Below, one piece after another: positions 54,635 through 63,980 of a stretch of 64,000 nucleotides of DNA (the stretch's first letter is position 1; the number at the start of each line of letters is the position of its first letter). Origin of the DNA: an uncultured Oligoflexia bacterium (lineage in GTDB: Bacteria; Bdellovibrionota; Bacteriovoracia; Bacteriovoracales; Bacteriovoracaceae); assembly GCA_913058265.1 (NCBI GenBank), contig CAJXPQ010000013.1, positions 29,585 through 93,584 on the forward strand, read 5' to 3'. A program made the translations under genes and the position numbers. The notes beneath the pieces are model-generated. The model had not been told where the DNA came from. It did not search any database and was given only the letters and a program-made list of their open reading frames with translations.

Positions 54635-54970
54635 TCAATTCACTCTACCTGAAATAGTATATGTAACTGGATAATACATGCCTAAAGTAAGTAACATCCA
54701 GGCAACCTTAGTCTTTGTTTCAATTTCTTTAATATTAATATCAGAGACATTATTAAAACCCTCTTCATTAAATCTATCATCAATAGAAACAACTTGATTC
54801 TCTGGCACAAGCCCCCACATAAAGAAAGGCTTACTTACTTCATATGAAACTTCCTTACTCTGACCTTCTCTAAGATCAAAAGATAAAGAAGATTTTTGAT
54901 TTGAACTAAATGAAATAGAAGAACAACTTATTAGGCTTATTAAACTTAAAAAGATGCACAGTCTGGCCAC
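54635..54970 (-). CDS. Small lipoprotein, Bor-like
   Basis: 111 aa from a GTG with AAGGA 5 nt upstream. Lipobox LISLISC (Cys 16). The mature part resembles the lambda Bor fold pattern: SKPFFMWGLVPENQVVSIDD, then FNNVSDINIKEIETKTKVA and LTLGMYYPVTYTISGRV, i.e. 'ffxxGl...v.....lTlGiytP'. The Cys pair of classical Bor is absent, so the assignment is tentative. It has its own promoter with a consensus TTGACA. Surface or periplasmic role unknown. Confidence 0.6.
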   Translation of the reverse strand: MARLCIFLSLISLISCSSISFSSNQKSSLSFDLREGQSKEVSYEVSKPFFMWGLVPENQVVSIDDRFNEEGFNNVSDINIKEIETKTKVAWMLLTLGMYYPVTYTISGRVN

Positions 54971-55001
54971 TCAAATCCTTCATTTTTTTTTGGTATATTT
55001 T

Positions 55002-55030
55002 ATTGTTAAAAAAATGATGATGAATGTCAA
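55002..55030 (-). promoter_or_regulatory. Promoter of the Bor-like lipoprotein
   Basis: Minus strand TTGACA (perfect -35), 17-bp spacer, AACAAT (4 of 6). It lies in the 85-nt gap after the last gene of the leucine operon. Confidence 0.55.
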
Positions 55031-55055
55031 AATTAAATGTAAAAAACTTTAAGGA

Positions 55056-55865
55056 TTATTTATGTTGAAAACTATTTTTGTTTTTATTAAAGACATTATC
55101 AACACTGTGAAAGTGGTCCGATGTCCTTTGAGTAATTCCTTGGTACGCTGAAAGTAAGTCTAAGTTAGAAGCTAAATCGTTATTATAAGCATGAGTGATT
55201 GCTCTCTTCGCCATCTGTATCGCTATCGGCGCATTTGAATTAACTTTGTCTAAAAAAGACTGAGTAGTACTCACTAACTTATCTGCCCCGACGACATAGT
55301 TCACTAGTCCAATATTTTTTGCCTCATCTGCCCCTATGATATCGCAAGTTAATGTTAGTTCCATCGCTTTAGCAAAACCAACAATTCTTTGTAGAAAATA
55401 GGTTCCACCATCTCCAGGAACTAATCCTAACTTTCCAAATGTTTCGCCAAACTTTGCATTCTCAGAAGAGATACGAATATCACACATACAGGCGAGATCT
55501 AATCCTGCCCCAATTGCTGCTCCATTTATCATGGCAATAACAGGTGTACTAAGTGAGTTCATACAAAGAGGTATTTTTTGAATACCTCTTTTATATCTTT
55601 CTCTCAATTCGTTTGGATCCCCTGCAAACATTCCCATTTTATTTTGCATATCTTTGACATCACCACCAGCACAAAAATGTTTTCCAGCACCAGTGACAAC
55701 AATAACACCGACACTATTATCCTGATCTGCCTTATAAAGAGTTAAGACCAACTCTTCTATCATTTCAACCGTAAAAGCATTACTACTGTCTGGACGATTT
55801 AGAGTCAACCAAAGTGTTTGATCAACATGTTTTAGCTTTAGCATTGAAGTATCTTGATAAGACAT
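55056..55865 (-). CDS. Enoyl-CoA hydratase/isomerase family protein
   Basis: 269 aa crotonase-fold protein. Oxyanion-hole blocks: KHFCAGGDVKDM (A-G-G-D) and MINGAAIGAGLDLACMCDIR (G-A-G), with the catalytic-position region ETFGKLGLVPGDGGTYFLQ keeping the two acidic/Gly elements of hydratases. It is last in the leucine-degradation operon, 5 nt after hmgL, with AGGA close to its ATG. A separate crotonase (liuC-like) lies earlier in the same operon, so this one probably acts on a different CoA ester, perhaps of another branched-chain or fatty acid. The exact substrate cannot be told. Confidence 0.85.
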   Translation of the reverse strand: MSYQDTSMLKLKHVDQTLWLTLNRPDSSNAFTVEMIEELVLTLYKADQDNSVGVIVVTGAGKHFCAGGDVKDMQNKMGMFAGDPNELRERYKRGIQKIPLCMNSLSTPVIAMINGAAIGAGLDLACMCDIRISSENAKFGETFGKLGLVPGDGGTYFLQRIVGFAKAMELTLTCDIIGADEAKNIGLVNYVVGADKLVSTTQSFLDKVNSNAPIAIQMAKRAITHAYNNDLASNLDLLSAYQGITQRTSDHFHSVDNVFNKNKNSFQHK

Positions 55866-55870
55866 ATTTC

Positions 55871-56782
55871 CTACTTAGTTAGTGTTTGAAAGTATTTAGA
55901 TGGACTTGTTTTATTTACTTTTTCTAGAATAAATTTTGAAGCTTCAACAACTTGATTTAAGTCAACTCCTGTCTTCACTCCCAAAGAATTTAGAAGATAA
56001 AGAAGATCTTCTGTCGCAATATTTCCGGTAGCTCCATTTGCATAAGGGCAGCCACCTAATCCACCAGAAGATGAGTCAAAGGATGAGATACCATTCTCAA
56101 TAGAGACAAGGACGTTAGCAAGTGCCATACCTCTAGTATCATGAAAGTGCATAGCAACTTGATCTAAAGCAATAACCGATTTTATGTCTTGAATGTATTC
56201 ATTTACTTGTGAAGGTGTTCCAATTCCAATGGTATCTCCGATTGAAACTTCATAAACACCTAACTCCATAAATCTTTCAATCACTTTCGCCAATTTACCA
56301 GCACTCACTTCTCCTGCATATGGGCAACCAAATGCTGTTGAAATATAGCCACGAATCTTAACACCATCTAGTTTTGCTTGATCAGCGACAGGCTTCATTC
56401 TTTGAAAGCTTTCATCAATAGTACAATTAATATTTTTCTTAGTGAATTCATCACTTGTTGCAGAGAAAAGACTAATCTCTTTAACTCCTACATTGGATGC
56501 AAGTTCATATCCTTTCATATTTGGAACAAGACAAGGAAGATCAATTCGATCAAAAAAATCTTTCATTTTTAGTTTTGCAAACAAACCTTCAGCGTCGGCC
56601 ATTTGTGGGATCTTATCTGTTCGTACGAAGCTAGTCGCCTCGATTACCTGTAGACCTGATTTTGCTAGTAACTCAATATAACGAAGCTTATCCTCCAAAG
56701 AGATACTTACACTTTCATTTTGAAGTCCATCTCTTGGACCAACTTCAATTATTTTAACTTCATTAGCTAGTTTTTTAAACAC
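55871..56782 (-). CDS. mvaB: Hydroxymethylglutaryl-CoA lyase
   Basis: 303 aa TIM-barrel enzyme of the DRE-TIM family that splits HMG-CoA into acetyl-CoA and acetoacetate, the last step of leucine breakdown. Motifs: IIEVGPRDGLQNESVS at the N-terminus, VIEATSFVRTDKIPQMADAE, SIGDTIGIGTP, MHFHDTRGMALAN (metal His pair) and SSSGGLGGCPYANGATGNIA, which carries the catalytic Cys. The start is GTG with GAAGGA just upstream. It is fourth in the operon, 9 nt after mccA. Confidence 0.94.
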   Translation of the reverse strand: MFKKLANEVKIIEVGPRDGLQNESVSISLEDKLRYIELLAKSGLQVIEATSFVRTDKIPQMADAEGLFAKLKMKDFFDRIDLPCLVPNMKGYELASNVGVKEISLFSATSDEFTKKNINCTIDESFQRMKPVADQAKLDGVKIRGYISTAFGCPYAGEVSAGKLAKVIERFMELGVYEVSIGDTIGIGTPSQVNEYIQDIKSVIALDQVAMHFHDTRGMALANVLVSIENGISSFDSSSGGLGGCPYANGATGNIATEDLLYLLNSLGVKTGVDLNQVVEASKFILEKVNKTSPSKYFQTLTK

Positions 56783-56791
56783 AAGTCCTTC

Positions 56792-58738
56792 CTACTCTAT
56801 TTCACAAAGAATGACACCACCTTGAACCTGGTCTCCTTCTTTATAAAAAATTTCTTTAATAATACCATCACGAGGTGATCGTATCGTATGTTCCATTTTC
56901 ATAGCTTCAACAATAAGTACAGGCTCACCCTCTTTAACACTTGAACCTGCCTGAAGATGGATCTTAAATATCTTTCCTGGCATAGGACTTAGAAGTCCCC
57001 CCTCAGAGATACTTAGAGAAGAGCTCTTAGTTTCGACTTTCTCTTTAACCTGCACAAATACTTCTTTATTATTAACAAAGAGCTGCATTTTTTTAGTTGC
57101 ATCGAATACAACACCAAAAGCTTCTAAAAATTCTCCATCTTCACTTTGGAGTGTAATTGAGTTATTTTCTGCCGCTAAAACCCTGTACTCGTAATCAACA
57201 TTTTCAAAAACAAATGAAATTCGATCTTGGTTAAACTCAGTCATCAAAATATTATGTTCGACATCGTCTATGAATATATTTTTTTCTGTTGCCTTAAAAT
57301 TATATCCCCAAATATTTTGAGTACTCATGCCACTAAAACCAAGTGCAGCTGCTATAATCTTAGAGCTATCCCATGCAGATAACTCCATTTTTTTCAGGCT
57401 TTGCTTTTCCTGTTCAATAAAATGAGTGTGGATATCACCTGTCTCAAAGTTTTCATGATCAAGAATACGCTTTAAATAGTCTCTATTTGTTTTAGCTCCA
57501 GCAAAAACAACATCATTAAGTGCCTCTTGCATGGAATCAATCGCAGTCATACGCTCCGACTCCCAAACAATCACTTTTGCGAGCATAGGATCATATGAGG
57601 TAGAGATTCTGTTTCCATTTTTATAACCACAATCAAGTCGGTAGTCTTTTTTACTATTTGCCTGAACAAATTGGATTCGGCCAGATGTCGGTAAAAAATC
57701 ATTATCTGGATCTTCAGCATAAACCCGGCATTCGATAGCATGCCCTTCTTGAGAGATATCATCTTGACTAAAATCAAAAGCCTTCCCAGAGGCAGCAATA
57801 ATTTGCAACTCCACAAGATCAAAGCCAGTAACAAGCTCTGTCACTGGATGCTCGACTTGAAGTCTTGTATTCATTTCTAAAAAGTAAAAGTTATCGTCAG
57901 GAGCTAAAATATATTCAATTGTTCCAGCGCCGACATAGTCAATTCCTTTAGCGATATCAACTGCCGTCTGACACATATCCATTCTCTGCTCTTCAGAGAT
58001 TGCCACAGATGGAGTTTCTTCTATGACTTTCTGATAACGTCTTTGAATAGAACATTCTCTTTCAAAGAAATGAAAATGATTTCCCTTACCGTCACTTACG
58101 AGTTGAACTTCAATATGTCGTGGATTAATTATATATTTCTCTAATAAAACTTTATCATTTGAGAATGCATTCATCGCCTCTCTTTTAGAAGCACTCAAGG
58201 CATCTGAAAACTCACCTTCATTATTTACAATTCGCATTCCTTTTCCACCACCACCAGCTGTTGCCTTAATAAGAACAGGAAAACCAATTTTTTTTGCTTC
58301 TTCAAATAATAGTGCTGGTTCTTGATTCTCTCCATGGTAGCCGGGAACTAAAGGTATCTTGAGTGTTTCCATTTTAACTTTAGATTCTTTTTTATCACCC
58401 ATAAGCTCTATAGCATCAACGCTTGGGCCTATAAAAATAAGTCCATTAGCTGCAACCTTCTTACAAAACTCTGTATTTTCAGAAAGAAAGCCATAACCAG
58501 GATGAATAGCATTAGCGCCAGTATCGAGTGCGATTTTTATTATTTTATCTTGATCTAAATATGTATTTGATAAAGGCCCTCGTCCTAAGTGAATATTTTC
58601 ATCACCTGCGGACGCGTGAGGAAGATTTGCATCATCAGTGGCATAAAGCGTAACTGTCTCAATTCCTAAACGCTTACATGTTTTAATGACTCTTAAAGCT
58701 ATTTCACCACGGTTTGCTATCAGTATTTTATTAATCAT
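56792..58738 (-). CDS. mccA: 3-Methylcrotonyl-CoA carboxylase, biotin-containing alpha subunit
   Basis: 648 aa with biotin carboxylase, linker and biotin carrier domains. Seen: ILIANRGEIALRVIKTCKRL, IHPGYGFLSENTEF, IKATAGGGGKGMRIV (ATP-grasp Gly loop), FLEMNTRLQVEHPVTE and the biotinyl Lys in VEAMKMEHTIRSP. Family alone would also allow a propionyl- or acetyl-CoA carboxylase; the neighbours mccB, liuC and mvaB point to 3-methylcrotonyl-CoA. I start at ATG 58738, which overlaps the liuC stop as ATGA; the track's TTG at 58750 lies within liuC. Confidence 0.92.
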   Translation of the reverse strand: MINKILIANRGEIALRVIKTCKRLGIETVTLYATDDANLPHASAGDENIHLGRGPLSNTYLDQDKIIKIALDTGANAIHPGYGFLSENTEFCKKVAANGLIFIGPSVDAIELMGDKKESKVKMETLKIPLVPGYHGENQEPALLFEEAKKIGFPVLIKATAGGGGKGMRIVNNEGEFSDALSASKREAMNAFSNDKVLLEKYIINPRHIEVQLVSDGKGNHFHFFERECSIQRRYQKVIEETPSVAISEEQRMDMCQTAVDIAKGIDYVGAGTIEYILAPDDNFYFLEMNTRLQVEHPVTELVTGFDLVELQIIAASGKAFDFSQDDISQEGHAIECRVYAEDPDNDFLPTSGRIQFVQANSKKDYRLDCGYKNGNRISTSYDPMLAKVIVWESERMTAIDSMQEALNDVVFAGAKTNRDYLKRILDHENFETGDIHTHFIEQEKQSLKKMELSAWDSSKIIAAALGFSGMSTQNIWGYNFKATEKNIFIDDVEHNILMTEFNQDRISFVFENVDYEYRVLAAENNSITLQSEDGEFLEAFGVVFDATKKMQLFVNNKEVFVQVKEKVETKSSSLSISEGGLLSPMPGKIFKIHLQAGSSVKEGEPVLIVEAMKMEHTIRSPRDGIIKEIFYKEGDQVQGGVILCEIE

Positions 58739-59520
58739 TTTTTTATCCAATTTGGTTTTCTTTTTTCTAAGAGAGCATTCATTCCTTCTTGCCCTTCATC
58801 ACTAATTCTTTTGTATGCAATTGCTTTACATGTATAATCTTCTACTGCTTTATTATCTAACTTTATAACCTGAGATATTAATTCTTTAGCTTGTGAAGCA
58901 GCATCTCTTGCGGCCATAAGATGGGAATCAATCACTTCTGAAGTTTTTACCTCAAAAGACTCAAGCTCAACCACACTATGAACGAGGCCTATGGACTCTG
59001 CTTTTCGGGCATCAAATCGCTCTCCTGATAAAAACCATGCTCTTGCATTGGACTCACCAATTTTATTAATACAAAATGGCGAAATGACTGCTGGAATCAG
59101 CCCCAGTCTCGTTTCTGTAAAACCAAACTTAGCTTTATCGTGAGTGATAACAAAATCACAAACAGACACAAGACCAACTCCGCCTCCGAGAGCATGTCCG
59201 TTAATCTTACCAACAACGACTTTTTGACATTCATTTATTGTTTTAAAAAGAAGAGATAACTTTAGCGAATCTTCAAAGTTTTCTGATTCCGAGTAGTCCT
59301 TCATAGACTTCATCCAGTTTAAATCGGCACCGGCACAAAAAGATTTACCTGTTCCCGTTAAGACAATAATTCTGACATCATTATCTACACTTGCTTTTGT
59401 AAAAACCTCGGTTAGGTCACTAATCAGTTGATCATTAAAAGCATTGTGTACTTCGGGACGATTTAGGCGCACTTCGAAGACGCCCCTATCATCTAATGTC
59501 GTTTGAATAAATTCGCTCAT
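58735..59520 (-). CDS. liuC: Crotonase-family protein, probable methylglutaconyl-CoA hydratase
   Basis: 261 aa. Blocks: VRLNRPEVHNAFNDQLISDL, GTGKSFCAGADLNWMKSMKD, NGHALGGGVGLVSVCDFVI and FTETRLGLIPAVISPFCINK. The ADLNWMKSM block is typical of LiuC-type hydratases that turn 3-methylglutaconyl-CoA into HMG-CoA. I use ATG 59520 (MSEFIQTTL), with AAGGA 5 nt upstream, since the track start at 59577 would run into mccB. It sits between the two carboxylase subunit genes, 13 nt after mccB, and overlaps mccA by 4 nt. Confidence 0.9.
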   Translation of the reverse strand: MSEFIQTTLDDRGVFEVRLNRPEVHNAFNDQLISDLTEVFTKASVDNDVRIIVLTGTGKSFCAGADLNWMKSMKDYSESENFEDSLKLSLLFKTINECQKVVVGKINGHALGGGVGLVSVCDFVITHDKAKFGFTETRLGLIPAVISPFCINKIGESNARAWFLSGERFDARKAESIGLVHSVVELESFEVKTSEVIDSHLMAARDAASQAKELISQVIKLDNKAVEDYTCKAIAYKRISDEGQEGMNALLEKRKPNWIKK

Positions 59521-59533
59521 GCAATTCCTTAAA

Positions 59534-61147
59534 CTACATTCTAAATACACCAAACTTCGTGTCGGCGTATTCTTCATTGTGAGATATGGCCAATGCTTGA
59601 CCTAAAATAGTTCTCGTTTGGTCTGGCTCAATAATTCCATCATCCCATATTCGAGCAGTACTATAATAAGCACTTCCCTCTTTCTCATATTTATCTAAGA
59701 TAGGCTTTTCAAAAGCTGCAACTTCTTTCGCAGTCATCTGCTCCTTGCCTTTATATTTTAATCCGTCCTGTCGTACAGTTGTTAATACACCTGCTGCCTG
59801 TTCACCACCCATGACTGAGATCTTGGCATTAGGCCACATCCAAAGGAATCTCGGATCATAGGCCCTACCACACATACCATAGTTACCAGCTCCAAAAGAT
59901 CCCCCAATAACAACTGTGAACTTAGGAACATTTGCTGTTGAAACTGCAGTAACTAACTTTGCACCATGTTTAGCAATTCCCTCTTGCTCATATTTTTTAC
60001 CAACCATAAAGCCTGTAATATTTTGCAAGAAAACAAGTGAAATTTTTCTCTGACAACAAAGTTCAATAAAGTGAGCACCTTTGACTGCACTCTCTGAAAA
60101 CAGAATACCGTTATTTGCAAGTATACCTACTTTATAGCCTTCAATTTCCGCAAAGCCACAAACGAGTGTCTCACCATAACGTTTCTTAAATTCATGAAAC
60201 TCTGACTGATCTACCATTCGTGCGATAATTTCTCTGACATCGAAAGGCTTCCTTGTATCCTTAGGTAAGATTCCAAAGATTTCATCAGGTCCATAAAGAG
60301 GTGGGATTGCTCTTCCGATATTTTTTTCAATAGTATTAGATTTAAAGTTTAAGTTCTCAATAATATTTCGAGTTAATGCTAAAGCATCTTCTTCATCTTC
60401 AGCAAAGTGATCAGCAACTCCTGAAAGTCTCGTATGAACATCCGCTCCACCGAGTTCTTCAGCTGTTACAATCTCTCCAGTGGCAGCCTTTACTAAAGGC
60501 GGCCCTCCAAGAAAAATAGTACCATTATCTTTTACAATTATAGTCTCATCACTCATGGCAGGAACATACGCTCCACCAGCAGTACAAGATCCAAGAACAA
60601 CAGCTATCTGTGGGATACCTTTAGCACTCATTTGTGCTTGATTAAAAAAGATTCGACCAAAGTGATCTCTATCTGGAAAAACCTCATCCTGCATTGGCAA
60701 GAATGCTCCACCGGAGTCCACAAGGTAAATACAAGGCAGCTTATTCTTCATAGCAATTTCTTGTGCCCTAAGATGTTTTTTAACAGTTAATGGAAAATAA
60801 GTTCCCCCCTTAACAGTTGCATCGTTAGCAACAAACATGCACTCAATACCACAGACTTTTCCAATACCAGTTATAACACCAGCACTAGGGATATCACCCT
60901 CATAGACATCATTGGCGGCCAATGCAGACAACTCTAAAAAATCAGATCCATCATCTAATATCTTTTGAATTCTTTCTCTTGCAAGAAATTTATTTCTAGA
61001 TCTATGTTTTTCAACATACTTCTCACCACCACCGAGGTTGACCTTTCTAATCTTGGCCCTAAGTTCTTCCCTTAAGCCTAAATGAAAGTCTTCATTCTCT
61101 GTATATTCGACTGCTGTAGTATCAATTTGATTACCTATAATATCCAT
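59534..61147 (-). CDS. mccB: 3-Methylcrotonyl-CoA carboxylase, carboxyltransferase beta subunit
   Basis: 537 aa, standard length. Seen: [108 protein letters not shown] and [20 protein letters not shown], the last two being oxyanion regions. The 'SGGAFLP.Q..vFPD..HFGRIF' block is typical of MCC beta. It transfers CO2 from biotin to 3-methylcrotonyl-CoA. First gene of the leucine operon, with AAGGA upstream and the promoter TTGTCA-17-TAGGAT. Confidence 0.95.
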   Translation of the reverse strand: MDIIGNQIDTTAVEYTENEDFHLGLREELRAKIRKVNLGGGEKYVEKHRSRNKFLARERIQKILDDGSDFLELSALAANDVYEGDIPSAGVITGIGKVCGIECMFVANDATVKGGTYFPLTVKKHLRAQEIAMKNKLPCIYLVDSGGAFLPMQDEVFPDRDHFGRIFFNQAQMSAKGIPQIAVVLGSCTAGGAYVPAMSDETIIVKDNGTIFLGGPPLVKAATGEIVTAEELGGADVHTRLSGVADHFAEDEEDALALTRNIIENLNFKSNTIEKNIGRAIPPLYGPDEIFGILPKDTRKPFDVREIIARMVDQSEFHEFKKRYGETLVCGFAEIEGYKVGILANNGILFSESAVKGAHFIELCCQRKISLVFLQNITGFMVGKKYEQEGIAKHGAKLVTAVSTANVPKFTVVIGGSFGAGNYGMCGRAYDPRFLWMWPNAKISVMGGEQAAGVLTTVRQDGLKYKGKEQMTAKEVAAFEKPILDKYEKEGSAYYSTARIWDDGIIEPDQTRTILGQALAISHNEEYADTKFGVFRM

Positions 61148-61183
61148 CAGTTCCTTCTTTAATTCTGGGTATTTGAACGACTC

Positions 61184-61212
61184 ATCCTATCTTCACAGAT
61201 GAAAACTGACAA
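61184..61212 (-). promoter_or_regulatory. Promoter of the leucine-degradation operon
   Basis: Minus strand TTGTCA (5 of 6), 17-bp spacer, TAGGAT (4 of 6), followed by about 35 nt to the mccB ATG. No clear LiuR-type operator palindrome is visible. Confidence 0.6.
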
Positions 61213-61242
61213 GTTGCATTGCGCTTACAAATTTACTGGAAC

Positions 61243-63114
61243 TTACCTCTGTATTGAGTATAGATTATTATTCTTAAGACCATTATTTGTCAGCTGAATA
61301 TAGGCCTTTAGCTCTGAAATGAGCCTTTCAAATCCATCCTGATCCTCTACGAGTGAAAATTGACTCATATCACCACTAACCTCATATACTTGCGCCTTCT
61401 CACCATCAAACTGAAGAAAGTATGGAGCACTATAAAAAAGATAGTTTCCGGAGATGAAGTTCAACATACGCCCTTGATCTTCATTAAAAATACTTGTTCC
61501 ATACTTTAGTGGCTGACTATTCTCAACACCTAAAAAATCTAAGACTGACGGCAAAATATCAATATGCTGGGTGACTCTTTCTTTCTTATACTCTCGTAAA
61601 TCTATCTTTGGATGATAAAGCAGTAGAGGCACTCGATACCTTCCAAGTGCATTTTTATAATTATCACTTTCCAGTTTTTGTGTATGGTCTGCTGTAATAA
61701 TGAACAAAGTGTCCTCATACCAAGACTTCAACTTTATTTTCTCAAAAAATTGTTCTAGTGAATAATCTACATAACGAATAGATTTATGTATCTCCAAAGT
61801 ACCAGGTGCAAAAGATCGGTCAATACTTGTAGGTATTGAGTAAGGCTGATGAGAACTTAAAGTGAAGATCGTACTAAAAAAAGGCATGGAGACTTTATCT
61901 GTCATATCAGCAACATAATTTAGATAGTAATGATCATAAACTCCCCAATGCCCATCATAATGATTTTGATCAGGGTAGTCCTCAAGTGCATAGTAATGAT
62001 CAACTCCAATTGATTTAGTATAAGCATCAAAGTCCATGGTTCCTTTCTTTCCACCATGAAAGAAAGATGTCGAGTATCCTTCATTCTTTAATAGCTTTGG
62101 AAGTCCATAAAACTTATTTGATTGATACTGAGTTTGATAAATGGGTTTTCCAATTAATGAAGGAACTCCTGAAAGTATCGATGGCAAAGCTTCAAGAGAC
62201 CTTCTTCCATTTGCAAAATTCGTATTATAATAGAGACTTTGACTTGCAAGTTTATTAAAGAACGGGGCATACCCATTTTCGATATATTCTTGCGACAGAC
62301 TCTCTACAATTATCAGCATAATATTTTGTCTGCTATGCCTGTGCCTACTCCCCACATTAGCAACTGAGTAGTCTCTAATCTTCTTGAGTTCATTTACTGC
62401 AAGTTCATCGCTCTCAAAATAAGAGACTTTAATGAGTCCTTTCTGTCCAATTGACCTGATCATTGTGTAAGTAGAATTAATGGCAAGGTTACCTAATTCA
62501 TAGCGTTCAAAAACAAAAGCTTCCTTAGAACTTATACTTCTAAGTTGAACACCACCTCTAATTCCAATAAACGTCATTACAATAATTAATAAAGCTAAAG
62601 GTAGAGTCTTCGAAAGCCCCAATTCCCTCTCATACATTATAGATGATTTAAGAGTTGGATAGAGTTTCCATAAAATTAAAATGAGTAAAACAGCAGGTAC
62701 CGACAAGTACCAATAGTACAGAGAAAGCTGAACAAACTGATCACTAATATCATTTCCCATCTCTAAGATATCAACAGTCATTTTCTTTCCAAGAAATGAA
62801 AAGAACTCAAGGTCTACAATATTTATGATTAATGCAATTATATTTGGAATTATGAATAGTATCTTCAATAGGAAATTATAAACGCCAGATCTGCGAAATG
62901 GTATTACTGATAAAATAATAAATGGTGCGTTTACAACAAGAAGAGTTGATAGGTCAAAACGGAGCCCATAGACCAACGCAGAGATTATATCGATTAAATC
63001 AATTCCAGAGAAATAGTCTAAATTACAAAAATAAAAGACCATCCGAACTAACGGGTAAAATAGGAGCCCCAGCAAGAGCCTTTTAAATAAAATTAAATAT
63101 TCATCTTTTCTCAT
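61243..63114 (-). CDS. LTA-synthase-family membrane phosphoglycerol transferase / sulfatase-fold protein
   Basis: 623 aa. Five N-terminal membrane helices (10-180), then a periplasmic alkaline-phosphatase/sulfatase-like domain: IMLIIVESLSQEYIENG (metal site), FANGRRSLEALPSILSGVPS (nucleophile region), GYSTSFFHGGKKGTMDF, HWGVYDHYYL, TIFTLSSHQPYSIP (metal His) and LFIITADHTQKL (metal Asp/His). Relatives transfer phosphoglycerol or phosphoethanolamine to envelope glycans or lipids; the acceptor is unknown. The ATG has no ribosome site; TATAGT sits 5 nt upstream. It is separate from the leucine operon, with about 95 nt between them. Confidence 0.88.
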   Translation of the reverse strand: MRKDEYLILFKRLLLGLLFYPLVRMVFYFCNLDYFSGIDLIDIISALVYGLRFDLSTLLVVNAPFIILSVIPFRRSGVYNFLLKILFIIPNIIALIINIVDLEFFSFLGKKMTVDILEMGNDISDQFVQLSLYYWYLSVPAVLLILILWKLYPTLKSSIMYERELGLSKTLPLALLIIVMTFIGIRGGVQLRSISSKEAFVFERYELGNLAINSTYTMIRSIGQKGLIKVSYFESDELAVNELKKIRDYSVANVGSRHRHSRQNIMLIIVESLSQEYIENGYAPFFNKLASQSLYYNTNFANGRRSLEALPSILSGVPSLIGKPIYQTQYQSNKFYGLPKLLKNEGYSTSFFHGGKKGTMDFDAYTKSIGVDHYYALEDYPDQNHYDGHWGVYDHYYLNYVADMTDKVSMPFFSTIFTLSSHQPYSIPTSIDRSFAPGTLEIHKSIRYVDYSLEQFFEKIKLKSWYEDTLFIITADHTQKLESDNYKNALGRYRVPLLLYHPKIDLREYKKERVTQHIDILPSVLDFLGVENSQPLKYGTSIFNEDQGRMLNFISGNYLFYSAPYFLQFDGEKAQVYEVSGDMSQFSLVEDQDGFERLISELKAYIQLTNNGLKNNNLYSIQR

Positions 63115-63170
63115 AATTCACTATATTGTATCTGTTCTTCCCTAGAATGGGTAGATACACATTTGCATCT

Positions 63171-63884
63171 TTAAGGAGCAGCACCATAAACTTTTTTCAA
63201 TACTTTCTTATTATTTATAGTCCATGCTTCGACTCCAAGTCCGTCTGGGTAAGGGATAACACCCAAGAGCTCAAACTGATCCTTAGATACCTTACAATAA
63301 TCGCTACAATATCTTAGATACTCAGAGACTTCTTCACCCTCTAACCCTTCTACATACTCATACCTATTTCTTTCACCATCTAACTTTTTTTCTACAAAGA
63401 CATCTGAATTATTAAAGCTTGGATCCTCCAGAGTTTTTCCATATCTAACTAGAGTCTCAGGTATAAAAACATTTGAAAAACCATATTTAACATAAACAGG
63501 ATTATCACTTGGACTTAGCCCTAAAATAGTAAGGTCACTCGAGTATCTTTTTTCATCAGCATAGAATGCACTTAGGCCCGTATAAGCTGCAGCAAGGTTA
63601 ATTTTAACACTTGCTCTTAATTCTTGTATTTTTAAACTTTGAGTTTTTGAAAGTATGATTACTTCTTCTTTTTTCACAGATGAAGTCTCTACTAAGTTAT
63701 CACTCTCTCTATCAGGCTTTAGTACATTATTAATTGATTCTTTTTTAGTATAGACCGGTGAATGGTCTGTCTTATTACGGTCTTCAATCGTTAAGAATAT
63801 ATAATAACAAGCGACTAGCACTATGATAATCACAGATAACTTAACAATATTTTTCTTATTTTTTTCAGATTTATTCGACTGCAT
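63171..63884 (-). CDS. Membrane-anchored protein with pilin-like domain
   Basis: 237 aa. A basic N-terminus and one membrane helix (VKLSVIIIVLVACYYIFLTI), then a ~50-residue polar linker and a domain starting KINLAAAYTGLSAFYADEKR, YSSDLTILGLSPSDNPVYVK. This matches the part that follows the long helix in deltaproteobacterial type IV pilins ('NL.aiytaq.aYfae...Y....lGwsp....Y'). A prepilin Gly-Phe-x-x-x-Glu site is missing, so it would stay as an ordinary bitopic protein. Two Cys (YCSDYCKVS) may form a disulfide. No other family is seen. GAGG is 1 nt from the ATG, so the start is uncertain. Confidence 0.65.
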   Translation of the reverse strand: MQSNKSEKNKKNIVKLSVIIIVLVACYYIFLTIEDRNKTDHSPVYTKKESINNVLKPDRESDNLVETSSVKKEEVIILSKTQSLKIQELRASVKINLAAAYTGLSAFYADEKRYSSDLTILGLSPSDNPVYVKYGFSNVFIPETLVRYGKTLEDPSFNNSDVFVEKKLDGERNRYEYVEGLEGEEVSEYLRYCSDYCKVSKDQFELLGVIPYPDGLGVEAWTINNKKVLKKVYGAAP

Positions 63885-63958
63885 ACCTCATTCTAAATGT
63901 ATAAGGCCGGATGTCTATATATTATTGAGTGCACTTTTTATAAAATAAACAAAAAAAA

Positions 63959-63980
63959 AGCCCTGAACTTAATCAGGGCT
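63959..63980. terminator. Bidirectional intrinsic terminator at the right edge
   Basis: AGCCCTGA and TCAGGGCT around a 6-nt loop. On the minus strand it is followed by nine Ts, so it probably ends a minus-strand gene lying beyond 64000; on the plus strand TTTTAATA follows. Confidence 0.85.
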
